Source: Bacilli bacterium
GTDB taxonomy: Bacteria; Bacillota_I; Bacilli_A; RF39; UBA660
Assembly: GCA_024693165.1 (NCBI GenBank)
Contig: JAILLM010000137.1
Location: forward strand, 1-8,185
Reading direction: 5' to 3'
DNA length: 8,185 bases
This document shows positions 1 through 5,620 of the stretch, one piece after another (the first letter of the stretch is position 1; every line of letters begins with the position of its first letter). The notes below the pieces were generated by a model, which saw nothing but the letters and a program-made list of their open reading frames with translations, had not been told where the DNA came from and made no database searches. The translations under genes and the position numbers were made by a program.

Positions 1-1
1 G

Positions 2-220
2 TTAAGAAATAGAAAAAGAAGAATTGTAAGACTTAAGTCTTTACCTGATTTATCTAATAGAAATGTTGTATTAGTTAAAACATATAAAGATTTAGAAAAT
101 GTTAATGAATATAAAAATATTAATTTTGTAGAAATTATACCTAATAAGTTATCAGTATTCTTTATTACTGATAATGGAATTACTTATGTTTATAATCTGG
201 ATGCTAAGAAGGTGAAGTAA
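2..220 (+). CDS. 3' end of an unrecognised gene (partial)
   Basis: This frame is open from the left edge and ends in TAA at 218-220, giving the last 72 residues of a protein whose start lies outside the window. The fragment begins with a basic stretch (LRNRKRRIVRLKSL). It continues as alternating hydrophobic and polar segments (VVLVKTY, NFVEII, LSVFFITDNGITYVYNL) that suggest beta strands, and it ends in a lysine-rich tail. I do not recognise the family. There is no cysteine, no hydrophobic helix and no catalytic motif. The stop codon shares one base with the start of the Nudix gene (TAATG), and the Nudix Shine-Dalgarno lies inside its last codons, so the two are probably cotranscribed and translationally coupled. 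Codon use matches the neighbours, which supports it being coding. Confidence 0.7.
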   Translation, partial: LRNRKRRIVRLKSLPDLSNRNVVLVKTYKDLENVNEYKNINFVEIIPNKLSVFFITDNGITYVYNLDAKKVK

Positions 221-741
221 TGAAAAATATAATATTTCATGATGAAGTAAGAAATCTTGATGAGTTAGTAGATAAAATACAATCATTAGATAATGCACCA
301 ACATTAAATGATGTTAAGATAGGTGTTATTTGTTTTATCTTTGATAAAGAAGGTAAAGTAGTTTTAAATAGAAGAGGTCCTGGTGCTAGAGATGATATTG
401 GTAAGCTTCAAGCACTTGGAGGTTCTATTAATGAGGCGGACCCTGACTTTAGAGAATCTATGAAAAGAGAACTTAGAGAAGAAGCAGGTGTTGATGATAC
501 TGAAGTAGGTAAATTTATAGGTGCAATTGTTGATACTAAATATGATAAAAATGCTATGAAAGTAATTGATTGGATAATTCTTGCATATGTTGGTAAACAA
601 GGTAGTGAAGAAATTAGAAATATGGAACCAGAAAGATGTATTGGTATTGAACATTTAGATATTAATAACATTGACTATAATGATTTAGGTGAGACTGCTG
701 CATCTTTCCTTGATTATATTAAAAAAGAAGGAATTAGATAA
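220..741 (+). CDS. Nudix hydrolase
   Basis: A 173-residue cytoplasmic Nudix-fold hydrolase, expected to cleave a nucleoside diphosphate linked to another moiety using Mg2+. The substrate cannot be told from the sequence. Residues 33-50 form the first strands (IGVICFIFDKEGKVVLN), followed by RRGPGARDD at 51-59. The Nudix box starts at Gly67-Gly68 and ends in RELREEAGV at 83-91, with the metal-binding REXXEE core intact (Glu84, Glu87, Glu88). The spacing from Gly68 to Arg83 is one residue longer than the canonical GX5EX7RE, and Asp74 occupies the place of the usual first Glu. About 30 residues precede the domain, and the length is normal for the family. The start is backed by AAGGTG at 209-214, five bases upstream. 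One-base TAATG overlaps on both sides place it in the middle of a three-gene operon. Confidence 0.88.
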   Translation: MKNIIFHDEVRNLDELVDKIQSLDNAPTLNDVKIGVICFIFDKEGKVVLNRRGPGARDDIGKLQALGGSINEADPDFRESMKRELREEAGVDDTEVGKFIGAIVDTKYDKNAMKVIDWIILAYVGKQGSEEIRNMEPERCIGIEHLDINNIDYNDLGETAASFLDYIKKEGIR

Positions 742-1757
742 TGCATATATTTAAAAAGGAAGATGGGACTTATAATGTTCTAAAAACAACATTATTTAGT
801 TTTATAATTACTTGCGTTTTACTTGGTCTTATTTGTTTACCAATGTTTTTACAAGATAAAGCTCAAGATGTTAGAAAGAGTGGTAATACAACAACTACTA
901 CTCAAGGAGCATCTCTTTTACCATGTAAAGAATGTGATATAGAGTTTTATAATAAAGAGTTAAAAATGGATTTTGGAGAACAAATTAAGATTAAAGATAT
1001 TTTGGATCTTAAAGATGTTTATATTCAAAATGTTAAATTCACTTATGATAAAGATTATTTAGAAAAGAAACAAATTGATGGTGAGTATTATATTACTACT
1101 TCAAATACAGTCGGAGAAACTACATTAAAGGCTGAATATGATAAGTATTCAACTTCGATTAAAGTTATTATTAATTCTAGTAAAATAAGTGATGCTAAAT
1201 TTAGTAAGAAAGTATATTATATTAAAACAAATGAAGAATTAGAATTAGGAATAGAAACTACTCCTAAAAAGGCTAATTTAGATTTAATTAAATTTTCATC
1301 TGAAGATGAATCTATAGTTAAATTTGGTAATGGAAGTACTGTTAAGGGTATTTCTGGTGGAAAGACTACTGTAAAGCTTTCTATTGATTCAATTCAAGAT
1401 GAAGCAACAGTTTATGTAATGAATACACCATTTACTATAAAACTTAAAGATGATGGTGTTTATAAAGAAATGGATGAATATCAATATAAGAGTAATACTA
1501 AAACTCAAAACTTATATATTGCTATTAAGTTAGAAAATAGTAATTATACACAAAATGATATAACTGTTAAAGATATTTCTAAAGGATCTATAACAACTAC
1601 AACTACTTTTGATTCAGTTTATAGTGTTGATAACTTATCACTTATCTACAAGGTTGTTGTTGACTTTGATCCTACAAAAGCAGATACAATTAATAGTAGT
1701 ACAATTACCTTTACACTTCCTGATGGTTCAGAAAAGTTCATTAAAATCGTTAGATAA
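741..1757 (+). CDS. Membrane-anchored extracellular protein with Ig-like (Big_2-type) domain
   Basis: A 338-residue protein with a short cytoplasmic N-terminus and one hydrophobic segment at about 16-37 that acts as a signal anchor. A Thr-rich linker (TTTTT near 50-54) follows, and the rest is a beta-rich ectodomain. Residues about 150-227 read like a bacterial Ig-like group 2 domain: a 'SEDESIVKFGNGSTVKGI' stretch, then SGGKTTVKLS and a final strand EATVYVM. Flanking segments (about 68-145 and 230-338) look like further beta sandwiches, but I cannot name them. A CxxC pair, Cys62 and Cys65, lies just outside the membrane. The likely role is cell-surface or wall-associated structure or adhesion, by family analogy only. 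Its ATG overlaps the Nudix stop by one base, and AAGGAA at 728-733 is the ribosome binding site. No sortase motif or enzymatic motif is visible. Confidence 0.78.
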   Translation: MHIFKKEDGTYNVLKTTLFSFIITCVLLGLICLPMFLQDKAQDVRKSGNTTTTTQGASLLPCKECDIEFYNKELKMDFGEQIKIKDILDLKDVYIQNVKFTYDKDYLEKKQIDGEYYITTSNTVGETTLKAEYDKYSTSIKVIINSSKISDAKFSKKVYYIKTNEELELGIETTPKKANLDLIKFSSEDESIVKFGNGSTVKGISGGKTTVKLSIDSIQDEATVYVMNTPFTIKLKDDGVYKEMDEYQYKSNTKTQNLYIAIKLENSNYTQNDITVKDISKGSITTTTTFDSVYSVDNLSLIYKVVVDFDPTKADTINSSTITFTLPDGSEKFIKIVR

Positions 1758-1781
1758 TATCGTTAATCAATAATTTTAGAC

Positions 1782-1822
1782 GAAAAATCGTTGAAAATTG
1801 GGCGTTTAATGAGTGATTTTTC
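1782..1822 (+). terminator. Weak inverted repeat, possible terminator after the Ig-like gene
   Basis: GAAAAATC at 1782-1789 pairs perfectly with GATTTTTC at 1815-1822. Two G-U pairs and an A-U pair extend the stem inward to 1792/1812, leaving a 19-base loop. The stem is AT-rich and no clean U-tract follows (TTGAAAA comes next), so it is a poor intrinsic terminator. It is the only candidate between the end of the upstream operon and the HU promoter, and it could instead be an operator. Confidence 0.3.
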
Positions 1823-1851
1823 TTGAAAAAATGAGAATATAATGATACATT
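1823..1851 (+). promoter_or_regulatory. Promoter region of the HU gene
   Basis: Two readings are possible. A perfect -10 hexamer TATAAT lies at 1838-1843, but with no good -35 at 16-18 bases. Alternatively TTGAAA at 1823-1828 acts as -35, with TACATT at 1846-1851 as -10 and a 17-base spacer. They predict transcription starts near 1850 and 1858 respectively, in both cases just at or before the hairpin at 1852-1880. A promoter is expected here because the HU gene stands alone between two gene groups. Confidence 0.6.
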
Positions 1852-1880
1852 TTATATGTAGGGTACAGCTCTACTTATAA
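1852..1880 (+). promoter_or_regulatory. 5'-UTR stem-loop upstream of the HU gene
   Basis: GTAGGG at 1858-1863 pairs with CTCTAC at 1869-1874 (one G-U pair) around the five-base loop TACAG. Past a single T-T mismatch (1857/1875) five more A-U pairs form between 1852-1856 and 1876-1880. The structure ends eight bases before the Shine-Dalgarno at 1888-1894 and lies at or near the predicted mRNA 5' end. A mRNA-stabilising 5' hairpin is the simplest reading. No U-tract follows, so it is not a terminator. Confidence 0.5.
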
Positions 1881-1904
1881 TATTATAGGGAGGTATAAAA
1901 TATT

Positions 1905-2177
1905 ATGAACAAAATGGAATTAGTTGAATACGTAGCTGAAACTGCTAATGTTTCTAAAGCAGAAGCTGCTAGAGTTCTAGATGCTGTATTAGCTGGTATC
2001 GGAGAAGGACTTAAAAAAGACGGAAAGGTTGCTTTCGTAGGATTCGGAACTTTCTCAAGCAAGAAAAGAGCTGCTAGAGATGGAATCAATCCATTAACTA
2101 AGAAACCAATGAAAATTCCTGCAAAGAATGTTATCTCATTCAAAGCTGGAGCTAAATTAAAAGCATCTGTAAATTAA
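1905..2177 (+). CDS. hup: HU family DNA-binding protein
   Basis: A 90-residue histone-like protein, exactly the usual HU length, that binds and bends DNA as a dimer and compacts the nucleoid. The N-terminal helices (MNKMELVEYVAETANVSKAE) lead to the conserved VAFVGFGTF strand at 42-50. The DNA-embracing arm follows with RAARDGINP, which includes the Pro that intercalates between base pairs, then the KKPMKIPA return strand and the final FKAGAKLK helix. The start is set by GGGAGGT at 1888-1894, ten bases upstream; Met4 is further away and unlikely. All four Phe codons are TTC and three of four Ile codons are ATC, unlike the neighbouring genes, as expected for a very highly expressed gene. It is monocistronic, with its own promoter and a strong terminator. 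HU versus IHF is decided by the single short gene and its close match to Bacilli HU. Confidence 0.96.
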   Translation: MNKMELVEYVAETANVSKAEAARVLDAVLAGIGEGLKKDGKVAFVGFGTFSSKKRAARDGINPLTKKPMKIPAKNVISFKAGAKLKASVN

Positions 2178-2185
2178 TTTAGATT

Positions 2186-2215
2186 AAGGACTCATTTTTA
2201 TGAGTTCTTTTTTTT
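2186..2215 (+). terminator. Intrinsic terminator after the HU gene
   Basis: A ten-pair stem joins 2186-2195 (AAGGACTCAT) to 2200-2209 (ATGAGTTCTT) with one G-U pair and a TTTT loop. The T-tract runs from 2208 to 2215. An in-frame ATG at 2200 inside this hairpin extends the downstream reading frame but is not a credible start. Confidence 0.93.
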
Positions 2216-2219
2216 ATTA

Positions 2220-2228
2220 TGTTATAAT
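2220..2228 (+). promoter_or_regulatory. Extended -10 promoter of the carboxypeptidase gene
   Basis: TGTTATAAT is a perfect TATAAT hexamer (2223-2228) preceded by the TGn extended -10 element. It begins five bases after the terminator T-tract of the HU gene. No convincing -35 is present, which extended -10 promoters can dispense with. The predicted transcription start is about 2234-2236. Confidence 0.65.
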
Positions 2229-2244
2229 GAAATTGATGATAGAT

Positions 2245-3252
2245 ATGAGAAAGAAGAAAAAGAAATTAAGATTAAAATCGAGTGTTAAGTTATTTCTTGT
2301 TTTAGTTGTTTTTCTATTTATTGGATGTAATATTGCAAAAGTAACATATGATGATTACTTATATAAGAAATCTAGTGATTATGCTATCTTACAATTAGGT
2401 TATTCTGTTGATGACCTTAAACTTATTGACAGCAAATTAAATGATGAACAAAAATGGCATATAGCTAAAGATATAGGTAATAATGAATTCATTATGAATT
2501 TTATTAAATGTGATTATTTCATAGCAAAAAATTTAGATGCATATTTAAAACAAACTGTAACTAAAGAAGAAGATTTTTGGCATTATAAGAAACCTGATTA
2601 TTATAAGTATGATGAATTAGTAGCTAAGGTTAATACAAAAACAGATAATGAGTATTATACTGAGACAGTAGAAACTAATATGGATTTAGGAAGTGCAATA
2701 CTTGTTAATAAATATTATTATTTACCTGAAGAGTATGAACCTGATGATTTAGTTGATATTGAATGGAAATATAGATTTGGTAATAAGAATGATCATATAA
2801 AAGTAAGACAAGAAACATATGAACATTTCTTAGATATGTGGAATGCTGCGAATGAAGCTGGTTATTATTTAATGGCTTATTCAGGATATCGTAGTACTGA
2901 ACATCAAAAGAGGATATATAATGAATATTTAAATAAGAATGGAGTAAGTTATGCAGATTCGATAGCTGCAAGACCAGGACATTCTGAACATTCAACTGGA
3001 CTTGCTTTAGATATTTATTCTAAGACATGTAGTCAAGCAAGTTTATTTAAGGATACAAAAGCATATCAATGGCTTTTAAATAATAGTTATAAATATGGAT
3101 TTATTCTTAGATATCCAGAAGGTAAGAGTAAACTTACTGGTTATAACTTTGAGAGTTGGCATTATAGATATGTTGGTGTAGAATTAGCAGAAAAAGTATA
3201 TAACTCAGGACTTACATATGATGAGTATTATGCTTTTTACTTAGAGAAATAG
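2245..3252 (+). CDS. VanY/DacB-type D-alanyl-D-alanine (or L,D-) carboxypeptidase, peptidase family M15B
   Basis: A membrane-tethered zinc carboxypeptidase that trims peptidoglycan stem peptides outside the cell. Numbered from ATG 2245 (335 residues), a run of basic residues precedes a hydrophobic segment at about 14-31. Cys28 in FIGC gives a near-lipobox, so it could be a lipoprotein. The region about 35-150 is the helical and beta N-terminal part seen in Firmicutes members. The VNKYYYLPEEYEPDDLV segment then introduces the catalytic domain, with SGYRS at 213-217, HSEHSTGLALD at 246-256 (zinc ligands His249 and Asp256 of SxHxxGxAxD) and ESWH ending at His306, the third ligand. The start is uncertain: ATG 2236 is in frame and coincides with the predicted transcription start, and no good Shine-Dalgarno precedes either codon. 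ATGs at 2200 and 2227 lie within the terminator and the -10 box. DD- versus LD-specificity cannot be decided. A membrane-protein gene follows after 13 bases. Confidence 0.88.
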   Translation: MRKKKKKLRLKSSVKLFLVLVVFLFIGCNIAKVTYDDYLYKKSSDYAILQLGYSVDDLKLIDSKLNDEQKWHIAKDIGNNEFIMNFIKCDYFIAKNLDAYLKQTVTKEEDFWHYKKPDYYKYDELVAKVNTKTDNEYYTETVETNMDLGSAILVNKYYYLPEEYEPDDLVDIEWKYRFGNKNDHIKVRQETYEHFLDMWNAANEAGYYLMAYSGYRSTEHQKRIYNEYLNKNGVSYADSIAARPGHSEHSTGLALDIYSKTCSQASLFKDTKAYQWLLNNSYKYGFILRYPEGKSKLTGYNFESWHYRYVGVELAEKVYNSGLTYDEYYAFYLEK

Positions 3253-3265
3253 AAAGGAGTTTATT

Positions 3266-3703
3266 ATGAAAAGATCAACAAAGAAAAAAGTAGTAAGAGA
3301 GGTTGAACATAAGGGTTTAAAACTATTTGGTGCTTTAATTAATTTATTTGGTATGGCTCTTTATGCTGTTTATAATGTTAAAGTAGTTCTAGCATCACTT
3401 GTACTAGTTAGAAATGAATTTCCAAATAAAACATTTGATGAAGTATTAAACCTTGTAACTAAGAGCGCATTACTTGAAACTGGTGTTATCTTTGGAACTA
3501 TCGTAGTATTTGAATTTATTAATTACTATTTATACTTAAATAAAAAGAGAGATGTACTTCTTGGTTTCATAGCATTTGAAGTAATGGCATTTATGGTAGC
3601 TGCATATATGTTTGGATTTACATATATATTCTCTTATGTAGTATTACTTCCAGCAATTACTGGATTTATAAATTATTATATTTTAGTTAACGAAGGTGAG
3701 TAG
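3266..3703 (+). CDS. Small four-helix membrane protein, function unknown
   Basis: A 145-residue hydrophobic protein that I do not recognise. The N-terminus is strongly basic (MKRSTKKKVVREVEHK). Membrane segments are predicted by eye at about 18-48, 69-91, 97-118 and 120-141, with a charged loop near 50-68 (RNEFPNKTFDEV) and a basic turn NKKRD at 92-96. By the positive-inside rule the N-terminus is probably cytoplasmic. AAAGGAG at 3253-3259, six bases ahead of the ATG, is a good ribosome binding site. It lies 13 bases after the carboxypeptidase gene and shares its promoter. The last codons (GAA GGT GAG TAG) form the 5' arm of the operon terminator. A wall-related role is only guilt by association. 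Confidence 0.8.
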   Translation: MKRSTKKKVVREVEHKGLKLFGALINLFGMALYAVYNVKVVLASLVLVRNEFPNKTFDEVLNLVTKSALLETGVIFGTIVVFEFINYYLYLNKKRDVLLGFIAFEVMAFMVAAYMFGFTYIFSYVVLLPAITGFINYYILVNEGE

Positions 3704-3716
3704 AACTCACCTTTTT
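3693..3716 (+). terminator. Intrinsic terminator overlapping the end of the membrane-protein gene
   Basis: AAGGTGAGT at 3693-3701 pairs with ACTCACCTT at 3705-3713 around a three-base AGA loop, and T-residues run 3712-3716. The 5' arm encodes the last two residues plus part of the preceding Glu codon and the first base of the TAG stop, so coding and termination signals share the same bases. Confidence 0.9.
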
Positions 3717-3732
3717 AAATGTAAATATATAT

Positions 3733-3760
3733 TTGAATAGTATATTATTTATATTATAAT
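3733..3760 (+). promoter_or_regulatory. Promoter of the murG operon
   Basis: TTGAAT at 3733-3738 and a perfect TATAAT at 3755-3760 are separated by 16 bases, matching a housekeeping sigma-factor promoter. It follows the preceding terminator by 16 bases. The predicted start near 3767 gives a leader of only about 12 bases, with the Shine-Dalgarno at its very 5' end. Confidence 0.75.
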
Positions 3761-3767
3761 TAGTATG

Positions 3768-3773
3768 AGGTGG
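3768..3773 (+). promoter_or_regulatory. Ribosome binding site that fixes the murG start
   Basis: AGGTGG lies five bases before ATG 3779. An in-frame GTG at 3770 is part of this site, and using it would add three residues (MEY) ahead of the family-typical MKVVITAGGTGGH, so it is rejected as the start. Confidence 0.8.
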
Positions 3774-3778
3774 AATAC

Positions 3779-4858
3779 ATGAAAGTAGTAATTACTGCTG
3801 GTGGAACAGGAGGACATATTTATCCTGCTCTTGCAATTTTAGATAAAATAAAAGAAAAAGAACCTGATTCAGAATTTATTTATATTGGTACTCATAATAG
3901 AATGGAGAAAGATATAGTTCCTGAACATGGTATTAGATATGAAGCTATTAAGATTTATGGATTTAATAAATCCTTAAAAAGATTAAAAGAAGATCTAGAA
4001 GATATTTATTTAATACCTGCTGCTATTATAAAAGTTAAAAAGATTTTAAAAGAATTTAAACCTGATGTTGTTATTGGTGTAGGTGGTTATGTAACTTATC
4101 CAGTTATTAAGGCTGCACATTCATTAGGAATAAAGACATTTATTCATGAACAAAATAGTATCCCAGGTAAATCTAATTTAGCATTACAAAAGTATGTTAA
4201 TTTAGTTGGAGTAAGTTTTCCTGATTCTAAGAAATACTTTACTAAAACTAAAACAATCGTTACAGGAAACCCTTGTGCAACTAATGCACTTAATGTTAAA
4301 AAAATTAGTAAGACTGATTTTGGAGTTAAGAAAGATTCTAAGACAGTATTAATAGTTAATGGATCTCTAGGAAGTGGTGCAATTAATACTAAGATGGTAC
4401 CATTCTTAAAATCTATTAAGAATGAAGCTTATGAAGTTATTTATGTAACTGGTAAGAATTATTATGAAGATTATTCTAAAAATAAATTTCCAGAAAATGT
4501 TCATTTAGTTCCATTTGTTGATAACCTTTCAGGATTAATGAAAGATATTGATTGTATAGTAACTAGAAGTGGAGCTTCAACTGTAAGTGAAATCGAAGCA
4601 TTACAAGTTCCACCAATCTTTATTCCAAGTCCATATGTTGCTAATAATCATCAATACTATAATGCTTTATCAATTTTAAATTCTAAAGCTGGACTTATGA
4701 TTGAGGAAAAAGATTTAAATGAAACTATATTAAATGACTTTATTAAGTCTATTATCGAAGATGAAAAGACTACAAAATTATTTAAGAAGAATCTTCTCGA
4801 CTTAGCTCATTTAGATTCTGCAGATATTATTTATGATGAAATTAAAAAAATAATTTAA
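3779..4858 (+). CDS. murG: MurG, UDP-GlcNAc:lipid I N-acetylglucosaminyltransferase
   Basis: Transfers GlcNAc from UDP-GlcNAc to lipid I at the inner face of the membrane, making lipid II. The 359 residues match the family length. GGTGGHIYPALA at 8-19 is the first glycine loop with its conserved His13, GVGGYVTYP at 100-108 is the second, and HEQNSIPGKSN at 123-133 is the conserved acceptor-side motif. The C-terminal UDP-GlcNAc domain carries TRSGASTVSEIEAL at 262-275 and NNHQYYNA at 289-296. The third glycine loop reads NGSLGSGAIN (194-203) where most MurG proteins have GGSQGA. It is the first gene of an operon with divIB, queH and a pilin-like gene; divIB begins 16 bases after its stop. The murG-divIB pairing echoes the dcw cluster of Firmicutes, but the murB gene found between them in Bacillus subtilis is absent. 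Confidence 0.96.
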   Translation: MKVVITAGGTGGHIYPALAILDKIKEKEPDSEFIYIGTHNRMEKDIVPEHGIRYEAIKIYGFNKSLKRLKEDLEDIYLIPAAIIKVKKILKEFKPDVVIGVGGYVTYPVIKAAHSLGIKTFIHEQNSIPGKSNLALQKYVNLVGVSFPDSKKYFTKTKTIVTGNPCATNALNVKKISKTDFGVKKDSKTVLIVNGSLGSGAINTKMVPFLKSIKNEAYEVIYVTGKNYYEDYSKNKFPENVHLVPFVDNLSGLMKDIDCIVTRSGASTVSEIEALQVPPIFIPSPYVANNHQYYNALSILNSKAGLMIEEKDLNETILNDFIKSIIEDEKTTKLFKKNLLDLAHLDSADIIYDEIKKII

Positions 4859-4874
4859 GATAAGGAGGGAAAAG

Positions 4875-5618
4875 ATGAAAACTAAAAAAAGCAAGAAGAA
4901 GTTAAAGCTTAATGTTCCAAGAACTATAGTTTTTGTTCTTTTCCTTTATCTTGTTTTTTATATGGGATATGAAGTATATAATCAAGAAGTAGTTCATTAT
5001 AATATTGAGGGTAATACACTTTATAGTGATGCTGAAATATTAAGAACTATTAACTTAACTGATTATCCTCCAATACTATCTATTAATAGACATCAAATAA
5101 AGAAAACACTTGAAAGTGATCCTTTAATAAGTAAAGTGGATGTTAGTTATGGATGGCATTTTTATTTAAATATTAGAATTACTGAGAATAAACCTATGTT
5201 TATGTTAAAATCTTCTGGACAAGTTGTACTTCAAGATGGTACATTAGTTGAAAACAAAAATTATTTAGGAATACCAACTTTACTTAATGACACTCCAGTG
5301 GAGGTTAGAAACTTACTTGCAGAGCGTCTTGCAAAGGTTGATAGTGGAATACTTTATTTAATTAGTGAAATTAAATATGATCCAAGTTATGATTCAACTA
5401 ATAAAGTAATAGATGAGAATAGATTTCTTCTTTATATGAATGATACTAATACTGTTTATATAACTGCAAGAAAAGCTAATACATTAAATTATTATTTAAC
5501 TATTATTGCTAATAATGAAATAAATGAAGCTGGTACTCTATATCTTGATGGAGATGAAAATAATTATACATTTAAATTATATTCATCAGTTGTAAAGAAA
5601 GAAGAAGAAGAAGAGTAA
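4875..5618 (+). CDS. divIB: Cell-division protein DivIB/FtsQ
   Basis: A bitopic divisome protein that, with FtsL and DivIC, regulates septal wall synthesis. The 247 residues comprise a short basic cytoplasmic tail (1-16), one membrane helix at about 17-33 and an extracellular POTRA-like domain at about 39-107 (VVHYNIEGNTLYSDAEIL, then ISKVDVSYGWHFYLNIRITENKP). The beta domain follows to about 238, with VVLQDGTLVENKNYLGIP at 117-134 typical of FtsQ/DivIB. The protein ends in KKEEEEE. The cytoplasmic part is short compared with some Firmicutes DivIB proteins. AAGGAGG at 4862-4868 lies six bases ahead of the start. Its position after murG fits the role, and its stop is two bases from the queH start. 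Confidence 0.9.
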   Translation: MKTKKSKKKLKLNVPRTIVFVLFLYLVFYMGYEVYNQEVVHYNIEGNTLYSDAEILRTINLTDYPPILSINRHQIKKTLESDPLISKVDVSYGWHFYLNIRITENKPMFMLKSSGQVVLQDGTLVENKNYLGIPTLLNDTPVEVRNLLAERLAKVDSGILYLISEIKYDPSYDSTNKVIDENRFLLYMNDTNTVYITARKANTLNYYLTIIANNEINEAGTLYLDGDENNYTFKLYSSVVKKEEEEE

Positions 5619-5620
5619 TT

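Noticed and set aside
364..671. Two minus-strand open frames within the Nudix gene
   Set aside because: They are antisense to a gene with a clear Nudix motif. Their compositions are low-complexity Ser/Ile/Phe and there is no ribosome binding site.
1876..1881. Second TATAAT near the HU start
   Set aside because: A start from it would fall inside the Shine-Dalgarno at 1888-1894, and no -35 is present. The bases are better explained as the 3' arm of the 5'-UTR hairpin.
1883..2143. Minus-strand open frame across the HU gene
   Set aside because: It is a shadow of the conserved HU coding sequence and reads into its Shine-Dalgarno region. There is no supporting motif.
2200..2244. N-terminal extension of the carboxypeptidase from ATG 2200 or 2227
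   Set aside because: ATG 2200 lies in the 3' arm of the HU terminator and ATG 2227 overlaps the -10 box, so neither would be on the mRNA made from the predicted promoter.
2705..2995. Minus-strand open frame within the carboxypeptidase gene
   Set aside because: It is antisense to the conserved M15B catalytic domain, and its composition is typical of reversed AT-rich codons.
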